From Pseudomonadota bacterium (GTDB lineage Bacteria > Pseudomonadota > Gammaproteobacteria > Pseudomonadales > Pseudomonadaceae): 55,398 nucleotides of DNA. The stretch spans positions 1-55,398 of the forward strand of contig JAEYXX010000025.1 in assembly GCA_023431055.1 (NCBI GenBank), in the 5' to 3' direction. Both the position numbers and the translations under genes were made by a program. The notes beneath the pieces were generated by a model. It was not told where the DNA came from and ran no database searches. It saw only the letters and a program-made list of their open reading frames with translations. This document shows positions 25,032 to 34,413 of the stretch, piece by piece. Each line of letters opens with the position of its first letter. The stretch's first letter is position 1.

Positions 25032-25640
25032 ATGCAAAGCGATCCGCTGCTGACTCAGGACGAGCTGGACTTCATTCAGAAGATCATTTCCAAACCCGCG
25101 CAGGTGCGGCATACCAATGCCGCGCCGCAACTCGCCCTGGGCGAACGACTCAGCGAACTGCTGGGTCGGCTGGGCGATGAAGAGCAGCTGAGCCTGGATA
25201 CCCACAGCGATAATCAGCACCTGAGCTTCCCTCTGCGCCTGATTCAGGATGGGCAAAGCCAGTCACGCCTGGAACTGGGCGCGCCGCTGATCTTCGAACA
25301 AGGGGTCAACAAACGGCCGTGGCGGCTTGTCCTGCCCGAGGCGCTGACGCTGCTCAGCAGTGACGACCAGCCCAGCGGCCTGCAGGCGCTGGAGCTGTCG
25401 AACAACGGCATGCTGGTGAAGTATCGCAATGCCGGTACACCAGCCAAGGATCAGCTGCTGCAACTGCTCCTGCCCCGGGAGCGCCGTGTGCAGGTGCGCG
25501 CCCGCCTCGCCAGGCGCGTCAGCAAGACGCGTTATGCCTACAGCCTGCAGACCCTGCATGCGGAAGACGAGCAGACATTACGGCAATACCTGTTCGAGCA
25601 GCACAGTGAGCAACCGCTGCAGGCTGCTACCGTCGACTGA
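25032..25640 (+). CDS. PilZ-like protein
   Basis: A 202-aa cytoplasmic protein starting MQSDPLLTQDELDFIQKI. Residues 90-190 show a beta-rich pattern (WRLVLPEALTLL, LQALELSNNGMLVKYRNAG, LLQLLLPRERRVQVRARLARRV, AYSLQTLHAEDEQTLRQYLF) that resembles a degenerate PilZ domain, with the usual D/N-x-S-x-x-G corresponding to ELSNNGM. The classical RxxxR c-di-GMP-binding motif is not clear near the front. It lies between the LOV gene and the convergent MerR gene. The assignment is by pattern only. Confidence 0.55.
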   Translation: MQSDPLLTQDELDFIQKIISKPAQVRHTNAAPQLALGERLSELLGRLGDEEQLSLDTHSDNQHLSFPLRLIQDGQSQSRLELGAPLIFEQGVNKRPWRLVLPEALTLLSSDDQPSGLQALELSNNGMLVKYRNAGTPAKDQLLQLLLPRERRVQVRARLARRVSKTRYAYSLQTLHAEDEQTLRQYLFEQHSEQPLQAATVD

Positions 25641-25662
25641 CAGCCGGATGACCGAAGCCGTC

Positions 25663-26652
25663 TCAGGTATCCAGATGACCCGCCAGGAACTGCTGCAGGC
25701 GGCGCTGCATCAGACGCCCCTCGTTACCCAGGCAGGCGATCGGCGTGCCCGCCAGGCTCTCCTCGGCCAAATCGGCGCTGTCCCCGGCGAGCATCACCGG
25801 GCACTCCAGACCGAGCGCCAGGCGCACCAACTGCCGCGGGAACTCCTCGCCTGGCGGCTGATTGCTGAAGAACACCAGTGCTTGCGGCTGCATGCGCTCA
25901 CAGACCAGGGCCAGGTCGGTCATCGGCACCCCCGGCCCCATCACCGTGACCTCGATGTCCTGGCTGCCGAGCAGCAAGGCCGCGACCAGCAATTCGAGCT
26001 CGCGACAGTGGCTGGGTAGTGCCACGAGAAGCACACGGTCGCGGGACTCGCCGCGCCCCAACTGCAAACGCTGCCAGCAGCGCCCACGCAGGAAGCCATC
26101 GAGCATCAACCACTCGCCACGCTGGCCCACCTCATCCTGACGCAGCAACAGCTCCTGCCACACGGGCATGAGAATGTCCTGAAACACCACCGGCAGTGGA
26201 TAACAAGAGAAAATCTGCCCGTACAGGCGTTCGAGACGAGGCTCGTCAAAGTTCTCCAGCGCGCTGCGCACCTGATCCTGCCACTGGCTCCAGTCGTCGC
26301 TGCTGACCTCGTCGTAGGCTGGCGTGGCGACGCTGCGGCTACTGGCACTCTTAGCCAGAATCGAGCCGACCTTGCTGACCGCCACACCGCGTTCGATCCA
26401 GGCCAGAATGCTGCGCACGGCGTCGATATCGGCCTGCGAATAGAGGCGATGGCCGCTGTCGGTACGCGTCGGCTGGATCAGGCCATAACGCCGCTCCCAG
26501 GCACGCAGGGTGACCGGATTGACGCCCGTCAGACGGGAAACCTCGCGGATGGGGAACAGCTCTTCCTGCTTCAAAGCGCTGGAAGCAAGCGATGTGACGG
26601 AGGCAAGTTCAGGCATGACTTCGGGCATCACGGCAATGAATTTGAGGGTCAT
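25663..26652 (-). CDS. MerR-family regulator with cobalamin-binding-like domain (LitR class II / PplR-like)
   Basis: A 329-aa regulator. The winged helix at about 33-100 (LFPIREVSRLTGVNPVTLRAWERRYGL) is MerR-type. The rest is a helical cap plus a Rossmann-like domain of the cobalamin-binding type (DRVLLVALPSHCRELELLVA, then VMGPGVPMTDLALVCERMQP). The DxHxxG motif that coordinates cobalt is absent, which is the class II feature: in P. putida such proteins (PplR1-3) work with LOV proteins instead of B12. Two other Met codons (26628, 26616) could also be the start, and no clear ribosome binding site decides between them. It is divergent from the DCC gene over 54 bases. Confidence 0.85.
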   Translation of the reverse strand: MTLKFIAVMPEVMPELASVTSLASSALKQEELFPIREVSRLTGVNPVTLRAWERRYGLIQPTRTDSGHRLYSQADIDAVRSILAWIERGVAVSKVGSILAKSASSRSVATPAYDEVSSDDWSQWQDQVRSALENFDEPRLERLYGQIFSCYPLPVVFQDILMPVWQELLLRQDEVGQRGEWLMLDGFLRGRCWQRLQLGRGESRDRVLLVALPSHCRELELLVAALLLGSQDIEVTVMGPGVPMTDLALVCERMQPQALVFFSNQPPGEEFPRQLVRLALGLECPVMLAGDSADLAEESLAGTPIACLGNEGRLMQRRLQQFLAGHLDT

Positions 26653-26678
26653 TGTAACGCAGCATGGGCGAGCTTACA

Positions 26679-26697
26679 TTGTGCAAAAACTATACAA
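26679..26697. promoter_or_regulatory. 19-bp dyad in the merR/DCC divergent promoter
   Basis: TTGTGCA, five bases, TATACAA: an imperfect 19-base dyad between the start of the MerR gene and the DCC gene. MerR-family operators typically have this length and sit between promoter elements. It shares the TTGT/ACAA ends with the motifs before the pterin operon. Confidence 0.4.
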
Positions 26698-26706
26698 GGC
26701 AAGCCG

Positions 26707-27144
26707 ATGCATAATTGTTCCTGGCCCCTGACGCTCTATTACGATGGTGACTGCCCGCTCTGCTCCCGCGAGATAGAGCTGCTGCGCCGCCATGCAGCGC
26801 CGCAGCGACTGATGCTCGTCGATATCGCTTCCGAAGACTTCGACCCCATGCCGCTGGGGCGCTCGCTGCCGGAAATGCAGGCTCGCCTGCATGCGCGCTG
26901 GGCCGACGGTGAATGGCTACTGGGCCTCGATGCCAGCCTCTGGAGCTGGGAGGCGGCGGGTCTCGGGCGCTGGGTAGCGCCACTGCGCTGGCGCCCGCTG
27001 CGCCCATTGCTGGAATGGGGCTATCGGCTGTTCTGCCGCCTTCGCCCACATTTGGCGCATCTGCCGCACCCTGACGGGGCAGCACGCTGCCGTAACGCAA
27101 ACACCTGCTCCAGCCAACGCCCGCCCTCAGGCGGGGCTGGCTAA
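26707..27144 (+). CDS. DCC-family thiol-disulfide oxidoreductase (DUF393)
   Basis: A 145-aa protein with the family motif YYDGDCPLCSREIELL (Cys16 and Cys19 as redox pair) after a short start MHNCSWP. The central LDASLWSWEAAGLGRWVAPLRW and the closing YRLFCRLRPHL are usual. DCC proteins are small thioredoxin-like enzymes of unknown substrate. In Pseudomonas and relatives they are frequently found with photolyase and LitR-type regulators, which fits the adjacent divergent MerR gene; light control is inference. Confidence 0.85.
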   Translation: MHNCSWPLTLYYDGDCPLCSREIELLRRHAAPQRLMLVDIASEDFDPMPLGRSLPEMQARLHARWADGEWLLGLDASLWSWEAAGLGRWVAPLRWRPLRPLLEWGYRLFCRLRPHLAHLPHPDGAARCRNANTCSSQRPPSGGAG

Positions 27145-27257
27145 TTTTGCTAAAACGGGAATAATCCTTGCTGCCTTTTTCATCGAGCACACCACCCCGT
27201 GCTCGATCGCGCCCAATGCCACACCCCGGCTGACGGCAACATTCGAGGAGATACACA

Positions 27258-27824
27258 ATGTCCCCCGTTACCCTGATGGTGGCGCGCCGCGTCGCCAATG
27301 GCCGTTATCACGACTTCATCGCCTGGCTGCGTGAAGGTGAGCACCTGGCCACCGACTTCCCTGGTTATCTCGGCTCCGGCGTACTGGCACCACCTGCCGG
27401 CGACGACGAATTTCAGATCGTGTTCCGTTTCAGTGACGAACAGACCATGGCCTCCTGGGAGCACTCCGCTTCACGCCAGGCTTGGCTGCAGCGTGGCGCA
27501 GGACTCTTCGCCCAGCCCCAGGAAAAGCGCGCAGTGGGTCTCGACGCCTGGTTCGGCAATGCCCATCGCCAACCGCCACGCTGGAAGCAGAGTGTGGCCA
27601 TCTGGCTGGCGTTCTTTCCGGTGTCCCTGGCCTTCAACCTGCTGTTCGGCCCCTGGCTCAGCGACCTGTCGCTGGTGACCCGCGTGCTTCTGTCGACGCT
27701 GGCCCTAACCCCCTTGATGACCTACCTGTTCATCCCCCTTTCCACCCGCCTGCTGGAGCCCTGGCTACAAGGCAACTACTCGCAGCGTCTCGGCAGGCGA
27801 GCCGCCAGCATCGGCAAGTCCTGA
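27258..27824 (+). CDS. Antibiotic-biosynthesis-monooxygenase-like protein with membrane helices
   Basis: A 188-aa protein with GAGGAG ribosome binding site. Residues 1-100 form an ABM-type dimeric alpha-beta barrel domain (VTLMVARRVANGRYHDFIAW, FPGYLGSGVLAPP, EFQIVFRFSDEQTMASWEHS). Residues about 113-165 are two membrane helices (VAIWLAFFPVSLAFNLLF and LLSTLALTPLMTYLFIPL). This ABM-plus-two-helices design is widespread, and its reaction is not established. It sits between the DCC gene and the pterin operon, on the same strand. Confidence 0.85.
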   Translation: MSPVTLMVARRVANGRYHDFIAWLREGEHLATDFPGYLGSGVLAPPAGDDEFQIVFRFSDEQTMASWEHSASRQAWLQRGAGLFAQPQEKRAVGLDAWFGNAHRQPPRWKQSVAIWLAFFPVSLAFNLLFGPWLSDLSLVTRVLLSTLALTPLMTYLFIPLSTRLLEPWLQGNYSQRLGRRAASIGKS

Positions 27825-27873
27825 AATTTCCCGCCCTTCTGAGCATCGGCCAGCCTCGCGCTGGCCGTTTTCG

Positions 27874-27917
27874 TTGTACAAGCCATCAATATCTGTACAA
27901 AAAACAATAGCCGTACA
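27874..27917. promoter_or_regulatory. TGTACA operator cluster
   Basis: TTGTACA (27874-27880) and TGTACAA (27894-27900) form a perfect 7-base dyad with 13 bases between. TGTACA at 27894 and CGTACA at 27912 are 12 bases apart. The published light-regulator motif in P. putida is of the form TRTACA-N12-TGTAYA, so the second pair is one mismatch from it. GTACA recurs at 27924. Confidence 0.55.
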
Positions 27918-28023
27918 GGTAAAGTACAAAAGCCCCTCAACCCTAAGCGCTTTAAAAACCTTTAAAACTCAGACAAATAGGCATTCTCTCAAGGTCTGAT
28001 AGCAAAACCACATGATGCGCATG

Positions 28024-28033
28024 GTTGTACAAC
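28024..28033. promoter_or_regulatory. GTTGTACAAC palindrome
   Basis: A perfect 10-base palindrome containing a third TGTACA, about 110 bases before the folM start. TATAGC at 28046-28051 could be a -10 element for which the palindrome overlaps the -35 position, though the spacing would be short. Confidence 0.4.
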
Positions 28034-28143
28034 TAGCTTCTCTGGTATAGCTTTACCCACGGCCTGGTGAATACCGCCTGCCACTGGTCAGGTATCCCGA
28101 GGCGGTATGAACCAGGCCTTCATTTCATTTGCACGAGTCGCAC

Positions 28144-28854
28144 ATGAGCGCTGCCAGCTATCCCATCCTGATTACCGGCGCCGGCCAGAGAGTCGGGCTG
28201 TACTGCGCCGAGCGACTGCTCGACGAGGGGCAGTCGGTAATCGTCAGCTACCGCCAGGAGCGCGAAAGCGTCGAGCGACTGCGTGAGCGCGGCGCCATCG
28301 CCGTGCAGGCCGACTTCAGCGACGAGGCCGGCACCCTCGCCTTCATCGAGCAGGTCAAGGCGCAGTGCCGCGGCCTACGCGCGATCGTGCACAACGCCTC
28401 GCAATGGCTAGCCGAAACGCCGGGCGACGAAGCCGAGGCCTTCCGCCAGCTATTCAACGTGCACATGCTCGCCCCCTATCTGATCAACCTGCATTGCAGC
28501 GATCTGCTGCTGCAGTCGGCGCGTGCCGACATCGTTCACGTCAGTGACGATGTGGTGCGCAAGGGTAGCGCCAACCGACCGGCCTACTGCGCCAGCAAGG
28601 CCGGGCTGGAGAACCTGACGCTGTCCTTCGCTGCGCGCCTGGCACCACGCATCAAGGTCAATGCCATCGCACCGGCGCTGTTGATGTTCAACGAAGGCGA
28701 TGACGAGGCCTACCGCAGCAAAGCCCTGGCCAAATCGGCTTTGGGCGTGGAGCCAGGCCCGCAGGCCTTCTACCAGAGTTTGCGCTACCTGCTGGACAAC
28801 CCCTACGTAACCGGAACCACCCTTACCCTCAACGGCGGCCGCCACCTCAAATGA
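28144..28854 (+). CDS. folM: Dihydromonapterin reductase (FolM-like SDR)
   Basis: A 236-aa SDR, started at ATG 28144 (the TTG at 28129 in frame has no ribosome binding site). The cofactor motif is TGAGQRVG (11-18), with Arg replacing the middle Gly, which is the signature of FolM and pteridine reductases. Catalytic Tyr148 and Lys152 are in YCASKAG. It reduces dihydromonapterin to tetrahydromonapterin with NADPH. First gene of folM-folE-folX, which together make the monapterin cofactor; the TGTACA cluster lies in its promoter. Confidence 0.9.
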   Translation: MSAASYPILITGAGQRVGLYCAERLLDEGQSVIVSYRQERESVERLRERGAIAVQADFSDEAGTLAFIEQVKAQCRGLRAIVHNASQWLAETPGDEAEAFRQLFNVHMLAPYLINLHCSDLLLQSARADIVHVSDDVVRKGSANRPAYCASKAGLENLTLSFAARLAPRIKVNAIAPALLMFNEGDDEAYRSKALAKSALGVEPGPQAFYQSLRYLLDNPYVTGTTLTLNGGRHLK

Positions 28855-28876
28855 GTCGACTGCCCAGGACACTGCC

Positions 28877-29437
28877 ATGAGCCATCCTCTTTCCCAGCAA
28901 TACCGTGAAATTCTCGTAGGCCTCGGTGAAAACCCCGAGCGCGAAGGCCTTCTCGACACACCGAAACGCGCCGCCAAGGCCATGCAGTACCTGTGCCACG
29001 GCTATCAGCAGTCACTGGAGGAAATCGTCAACGGCGCGCTGTTCGAGTCCGACAACGACGAGATGGTGATCATCAAGGACATCGAACTGTACTCGCTGTG
29101 CGAGCACCACCTGCTGCCCTTCATCGGCAAGGCGCATGTCGCCTACATCCCCACCGGCAAGGTGCTGGGGCTGTCCAAGGTAGCGCGCATCGTCGACATG
29201 TATGCACGCCGCCTGCAGATCCAGGAGAACCTCACCAAGCAGATCGCCGACGCGATCCAGCAGGTGACCAACGCCGCTGGCGTCGCCGTGGTGATCGAGG
29301 CCAAGCACATGTGCATGATGATGCGCGGCGTCGAGAAACAGAACTCGGTGATGAGCAGCTCGGTGATGCTTGGCGCGTTCCGCGAGTCCTGCAACACTCG
29401 CCATGAATTCCTGCAATTGATCGGACGGAACAACTAA
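28877..29437 (+). CDS. folE: GTP cyclohydrolase I
   Basis: A 186-aa enzyme converting GTP to 7,8-dihydroneopterin triphosphate. Zinc ligands Cys75, His78 and Cys146 are in SLCEHHLLP and [29 protein letters not shown] and the C-terminal [14 protein letters not shown] are conserved. It is a short form without the N-terminal extension. It starts 22 bases after folM, and its stop shares a base with the folX start. Pseudomonas genomes usually carry more than one folE; this copy is in the monapterin/light-type operon rather than a housekeeping folate location. Confidence 0.95.
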   Translation: MSHPLSQQYREILVGLGENPEREGLLDTPKRAAKAMQYLCHGYQQSLEEIVNGALFESDNDEMVIIKDIELYSLCEHHLLPFIGKAHVAYIPTGKVLGLSKVARIVDMYARRLQIQENLTKQIADAIQQVTNAAGVAVVIEAKHMCMMMRGVEKQNSVMSSSVMLGAFRESCNTRHEFLQLIGRNN

Positions 29438-29808
29438 TGCCGCGACTGGAACCCGGAATGGCGCGCATCCGCGTCAAGGACCTGCGCCTGCGCACCTACA
29501 TCGGCATCAAGGAAGAGGAAATCAACAACAAGCAGGACGTGTTGATCAACCTGACCATCCTCTACCCGGCGGTCGACGCCGTGCAGGTCAACGACATCGA
29601 GCACGCCCTGAACTACCGCACCATCACCAAGGCGATCATCGCCCATGTGGAGGGCAACCGTTTCGCCCTGCTCGAACGTCTGACCCAGGAAATCCTCGAC
29701 CTGGTCATGGCTCACCAGGCCGTGCGTTACGCCGAAGTCGAAGTGGACAAGCCGCACGCCCTGCGATTCGCCGAGTCGGTATCCATCACCCTCGCTGGCC
29801 ATCGCTGA
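29437..29808 (+). CDS. folX: Dihydroneopterin triphosphate 2'-epimerase
   Basis: A 123-aa member of the FolB/FolX tunnelling fold. [27 protein letters not shown] and [25 protein letters not shown] are typical, and the [10 protein letters not shown] opening is that of FolX rather than FolB. It epimerises dihydroneopterin triphosphate to the monapterin form for FolM. TAATG overlap with folE couples the two genes. Confidence 0.92.
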   Translation: MPRLEPGMARIRVKDLRLRTYIGIKEEEINNKQDVLINLTILYPAVDAVQVNDIEHALNYRTITKAIIAHVEGNRFALLERLTQEILDLVMAHQAVRYAEVEVDKPHALRFAESVSITLAGHR

Positions 29809-29882
29809 CGGCCTGGCGTGGCGGCTTGTCGCTCGCAAGCGACGCTCTTATCATCGCCGCCATCATTCCCGGAGAGCCCACC

Positions 29883-30172
<290 letters not shown>

Positions 30173-30173
<1 letters not shown>

Positions 30174-30514
30174 TGACCGCCCTGAACGAACTACGCAGCC
30201 GCCTGCAGCAGGACGACTACGCCTTCAGTGAAACCCTGGCCTTCGTTGCCGAGCACTATGACTATCAGCCCAGCGCCTTCCGCAATGGCGACGTGGAAAA
30301 TTCCGCGGGACAGAATGAAGGTTCCTGCAAGACCCTGGGTCTTGCACTGCTGGAAGGCTTGAGCAAGGACGAGGCGCTGCGTGCCTTTGGCGAACACTAC
30401 CGTAGCGTGCTGGCCACGCCGCAAGGCAGCGATCACGGCAACATTCGTGCATTGATGGCCCACGGCCTGGAAGGCGTGAAGTTCGAGCTGCAACCGCTCA
30501 AGCGTAAAGCCTGA
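30173..30514 (+). CDS. HopJ type III effector family protein
   Basis: A 113-aa protein containing the family pattern YDYQPSAFRNGDVENSAGQNEGSCK (about residues 29-53) and EHYRSVLATPQGSDHGNIRAL. Despite the name, this family is found in many bacteria without a type III system and in marine and soil species, and it has no secretion signal here, so a housekeeping role is more likely than virulence. Last gene of the folM operon; followed by a palindrome at 30541-30560. Confidence 0.88.
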
Positions 30515-30540
30515 ACCTATAGCGCAAAAAACGTGCGCAA

Positions 30541-30560
30541 CTGTCAGCAATAGCTGACAG
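30541..30560. promoter_or_regulatory. CTGTCAGC-AATA-GCTGACAG inverted repeat
   Basis: A perfect 8-base inverted repeat with a 4-base loop, between hopJ and the glycolipid-binding-like gene. No T-run follows, so it could be either an operator for the downstream gene or a weak terminator. Confidence 0.45.
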
Positions 30561-30675
30561 ACATCACATTGACATCACTTTATGCTGCGCGCCTACAACC
30601 CAATGAACACGAGGGAACGTGTTCTGCGCGCAGTCGCCCTTCCCTCCTGTTTCGCATCCGGCATGGAGTCGAGCG

Positions 30676-31227
30676 ATGCAGCAGACCTTGGTATGGAAGC
30701 CCAGGCACACCCCCGGCGTGGAAACGCTGCGTCTGAGTCAGGATGCCAATGGCATTCACGCCACCAGCCACCTCATGCAGGTCATCAAGGGCAACAGTAT
30801 CGCTGCCAACTACCTGATCGATTGCGACGCGCGCTGGCGCTTCCGCCGCCTCTGGCTCAAGGTCGACAACCACGGCCAGCGCAACCTCTGCCTGCAGCGA
30901 GACCTGCGCGGTAACTGGCTGCTCAATGGCGAGCCGCGTCCCGAGCTGCAGCAATGTCAGCACATCATGCTGTCGGCCTCGCCCTTCACCCACACCCCTT
31001 TGCTGCAGCGCAGCGCGCTGGAAACCGGGCAAAGCGACGAAACCATGGTCGCCTACATCGACCTGCTCAGTCTCAAGGTGGAGCCACGCCAGCAACATTA
31101 TCAGTGCTTGCAGCGCCGCGCCGGAGAGCATCTCTACCGCAGTCAGGCCGAAGGCCATGCACAGGAAGAGCTGAGCGTCGACGACCACGCCTACTACTCA
31201 AGGCTGACCAACAGTACCTGCGCCTGA
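30676..31227 (+). CDS. Putative glycolipid-binding protein (DUF1089)
   Basis: A 183-aa protein. I choose ATG 30676, with GGAG eight bases before it, over a longer frame from 30619. The pattern W-x(n)-G-x-E-x-L-x-L (VWKPRHTPGVETLRL), then YLIDCDARWRFRRLWLKV, LQRDLRGNWLLNG and VAYIDLLSLKVEPRQQHYQCL, is that of the Glycolipid_bind family, described as a beta-barrel related to SPA0807/PA1994. The ligand in vivo is not established. Monocistronic, convergent to azlD. Confidence 0.82.
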   Translation: MQQTLVWKPRHTPGVETLRLSQDANGIHATSHLMQVIKGNSIAANYLIDCDARWRFRRLWLKVDNHGQRNLCLQRDLRGNWLLNGEPRPELQQCQHIMLSASPFTHTPLLQRSALETGQSDETMVAYIDLLSLKVEPRQQHYQCLQRRAGEHLYRSQAEGHAQEELSVDDHAYYSRLTNSTCA

Positions 31228-31304
31228 GCCAGCGCGAGCTGAGGGTCAGCGCGCTGGTGTAGCCGGGGCGGCGAGTGTCCCTGCCGAGGTCAGGCCCGCG
31301 CGGC

Positions 31305-31634
31305 TCAGATCGGCAGCTGACCGAACGCCCAGCGCAACAGGAAGAACACCAGCAAGCCACCACCAATGGTCGCCAACAGATGCCGTGTGAACGCGGCGAT
31401 AACGTTAGCGGCGACGCCCGCCAGCAGATAGGCGTTGTTCCAGCTCAGTGCCCAATGCTGCCCATCCGGCAGCAGCATGCCGGGCACGACGATGGCAGTG
31501 AGTACGGCCGTCGGCACGTACTGCAGTCCCTGACGAACCAGCGGCGGAAAACGCAGCTCAGGGAAGGCAAACAGGCTGTAGCGGGTCACGAAGGTGATCG
31601 CCAGCATACCGAGGATCAGCAACCAGATATCCAT
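31305..31634 (-). CDS. azlD: AzlD-family branched-chain amino acid transport subunit
   Basis: A 109-aa protein with four hydrophobic segments. MDIWLLILGMLAITFVTRYS, FPPLVRQGLQYVPTAVLTAIVVPGML and LLATIGGGLLVFFLLRW match AzlD. Start chosen at 31634, which overlaps the azlC stop (TGATG). With AzlC it forms a two-component exporter for branched-chain amino acids or related compounds. Confidence 0.9.
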   Translation of the reverse strand: MDIWLLILGMLAITFVTRYSLFAFPELRFPPLVRQGLQYVPTAVLTAIVVPGMLLPDGQHWALSWNNAYLLAGVAANVIAAFTRHLLATIGGGLLVFFLLRWAFGQLPI

Positions 31635-32344
31635 CAGGCCAACTCCTCCTGCAGCATCGGCTGGCGCCGCTCCAGCCACACACCGACGACGATGCCGCTG
31701 GCAGCCGCCGCCATCAAGCCGAGCTTGTAGGGCAGGTCATGACACGCCAACGCCACGGCGCCTGCCACCAGAGCCGCGGCCACCTGCGGCTGGTTACGCA
31801 GCATCGGCACGACGATGCCGATGAAAGTCGCCAGCATGGCGAAATCCAACCCCCACTCGCCGATGTTTGGCACTGCCTGACCGAACAGCACGCCTACCAA
31901 AGTGCACAGCTGCCAGTTGCAGTACATGGCCAACGCCGCGCCGAGAAAATACCAGTGACGGAAAGCGTCCTTGTCGCCCCGCGCATAGCGCTGTATCACC
32001 ACCGCGTAAGCCTCATCGGTCAAGCCGAAGGCCAGCGGCACGCGCCAGCGCTTGGGCAGGTGGCGCACATGAGGCTGCATGCTGGCGCTGTACAAGGCAT
32101 GCCGCAGATTGACCACGAAGGTGGTCAGCAGCACCACCGCGACACCGGCGCCGCCAGCCAACAGGCTGATGGCGATGAACTGCGCCGAACCGGCGAACAC
32201 CAACGCCGACATCCCCAGCGTTTGCCAGGGGTTAAGGCCGGCGGCGCCCGCCAGGCTGCCGAAGATGATGCCAAAGGGAATGGCGCCGAGCAGCATCGGC
32301 AGCATATCGCGGGCGCCCTGAGTAAATTCGTGATGACGGGACAT
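31634..32344 (-). CDS. azlC: AzlC-family branched-chain amino acid exporter
   Basis: A 236-aa membrane protein. Start at 32344 with AAGGAGG upstream. GARDMLPMLLGAIPFGIIFG, ALVFAGSAQFIA, VNLRHALYSASMQPHV and FGLTDEAYAV are all AzlC signatures. It is the large, catalytic subunit of the AzlCD pair. No Lrp-type regulator is adjacent. Confidence 0.92.
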   Translation of the reverse strand: MSRHHEFTQGARDMLPMLLGAIPFGIIFGSLAGAAGLNPWQTLGMSALVFAGSAQFIAISLLAGGAGVAVVLLTTFVVNLRHALYSASMQPHVRHLPKRWRVPLAFGLTDEAYAVVIQRYARGDKDAFRHWYFLGAALAMYCNWQLCTLVGVLFGQAVPNIGEWGLDFAMLATFIGIVVPMLRNQPQVAAALVAGAVALACHDLPYKLGLMAAAASGIVVGVWLERRQPMLQEELA

Positions 32345-32472
32345 GGAACCTCCTTGGGCGGCCAAGCTTAACCAAGCCGTCCTCGCAGGTCTTGAACATT
32401 CTTGCTCAGCAATACACAGCGTTTTCCTCGATGATCTAAGGCGCCGCATGACTTACGCGGCGCCTTCTCGAG

Positions 32473-34413
32473 CTATGCCCGGAAACACCCGACCAGGCCG
32501 TGCAACTGCTCCGATAGTTGGGCCAGTTCCTGCGAGTCGCGGTGCGCCGATTGGGAGAGGTTCTCCACCAGCAGCGCATCGCTCTGGTTCTGGGCGATGT
32601 GGCGGTTGATGTCCTCGGCGACCTGATGCTGCTCTTCGGCAGCGGTGGCGATCTGGGTGTTCTGGTCGCGGATATGGTCCACCGCGCCACGGATCTGCTC
32701 GAAGCTGTTGCTCGCCAGACTGATGCGCTCGACGCTGGCCTGCGACATCTCCAGGCTATTCTGCATCTGCCGGGTCACCTCCTGGGTGCGCCGCGCCAGG
32801 CCGCCCAGCAGGCTGTCGATCTCCCCCGTGGAGTCGGCGGTACGCTGTGCCAGCGCCCTCACCTCGTCGGCGACGACCGCGAATCCGCGTCCCTGGTCAC
32901 CAGCACGCGCAGCCTCGATGGCCGCGTTGAGTGCCAGTAGGTTGGTCTGCTCGGCAATGGAGCGAATGGTACCGAGGATGGCGTTGATGTTCTGGCTGTC
33001 CTGTTCCAACGCCTGCAGAGCCAACGCCGACTGCGTCAGATTATCGCTCAGGCGCGACACACTATCGGTGGCATCCTCGATCTGCGCCTGACCGGCGTGG
33101 ACCTGGCGCTGGCCATCGTCGGCCGAGGTGGCAGCCTCGCTGCACGAGCGCGCTACTTCGTTGGCGGTGGCGACCATCTCGTTGAAAGCGGTGGACACCA
33201 TCTCCACCGCAGCGCGTTGGCGCTCCGCCACATCAGTCATGTCCTGGGCCACTCGTGTCGAACCATCGGAGGTCTGACGCAGGGCGGCCGAGGCCTCGAT
33301 GATGCGTTGCACCAGTTGGCGGATAGTGCCTAGGAACTGATTGAACCAGCGCGCCAGCAGCGCCGTTTCGTCCTTGCCCTGGATGCTCAGGCTGCGCGTC
33401 AGGTCACCTTCACCTTGCGCGATCCCTTCCAGGCCGCTGGCCACACCGCGAATCGGGTTGACGATGAGATTGGCGAACACCGTCCCCACTGCAGCGAACA
33501 GCAGCGTCAGAACCAGTACGATCACGCCAACCTGCCACGTGAGCTCGTTGGCCTTAGCCATGACCTCACTGTGCTCGATCAGACCGATGAAACGCCAACC
33601 CAGTGTCGGCGAGGACTAAATATTGGCCATATAGCGGACGCCATTGAGTTCGACTTCCAGCAAGCCGTCGGCACCAGCCATACGGGCATAATCACCACCT
33701 AGATCAGTGAGGGACTTGAAATTATTTTCAGCGTTCCGGGGGTCGACCAGCACGTTGCCGCCGCTCTCCGCCAGCATCAGATAACCGGTCTGACCTATCT
33801 TGATCTGCTTGACCAGGTCCGTGAGCTGTTTCAGCGAGACGTCCAGCCCCACCACACCAATGATCGCGCCCTGCGAGTCGCTGACAGTGCGCGAGGTGCC
33901 GATCAGTACTGCGTCGTCCGACGCCCAGTAGTAGGCTGCGGACCGTTGCGCTTTGCCAGGTGCCGACATCGCGGCCTTGTACCAAGGGCGCACACGCGGA
34001 TCGTAGCTGCTAAGCTCCGGATCGTCCGGCCAGATGGCATAGCCCCCATCCACCCGTCCGTAAGAAAGGTAGGCTGTAGTGGGATGGGACTTGGCAAAGC
34101 GGTCAAAGAGGCGCTACATCTCCTGATTGGTCTCCGGCAGCGGAGAATTTGCCGCATCGGCCGAGGAGTAGTTCTTCAGGATCGGGGCAGCCGTTATTTG
34201 CGGCAGGCTCGCCAAGTAATCAACGTTTTCGGAGATCCCGTTGAAGAAGAGGCGCATGGCGTTGTCGACTTGGCGTATCTCGCGCGAACTGCCGTCAAGG
34301 AAGTCGGCCTCGGCCTGGGTTCGCTCCTTGTAGACCACAATCGCGGTGACCACCAGGATGGGCAGACACGCAATAGCGGCAAATGCACAGGTTAGCTTTT
34401 GTTTGATGTTCAT
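32473..34413 (-). pseudogene. dCache methyl-accepting chemotaxis protein interrupted by two in-frame TAG codons
   Basis: One continuous frame of 647 codons from ATG 34413 to the TAG at 32473 is broken only at codon 100 (TAG, 34114-34116) and codon 266 (TAG, 33616-33618). Piece one has the first membrane helix (MNIKQKLTCAFAAIACLPIL). Piece two has the dCache sensor core with YDPRVRPWYKAA. Piece three has the second membrane helix, a HAMP ([21 protein letters not shown]) and a full signalling domain with the tip [20 protein letters not shown]. Around the breaks it reads EM-TAG-RLFDRFAKSHP and [17 protein letters not shown], where relatives have Tyr. A FliA-type promoter upstream is intact. Either recent inactivation or sequence error. 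Confidence 0.85.

Larger units (their letters stand above)
27825..28143 (+). promoter_or_regulatory. 319-base promoter region of the pterin operon
   Basis: A non-coding, AT-rich stretch (unusual for this genome) between the monooxygenase-like gene and folM. A short stem, ggccagcctcgcgctggcc (27849-27867), followed by gttttcgtt may terminate the upstream gene. It contains three TGTACA boxes and two one-mismatch variants; see the separate entries. Nothing else was recognised. Confidence 0.6.
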
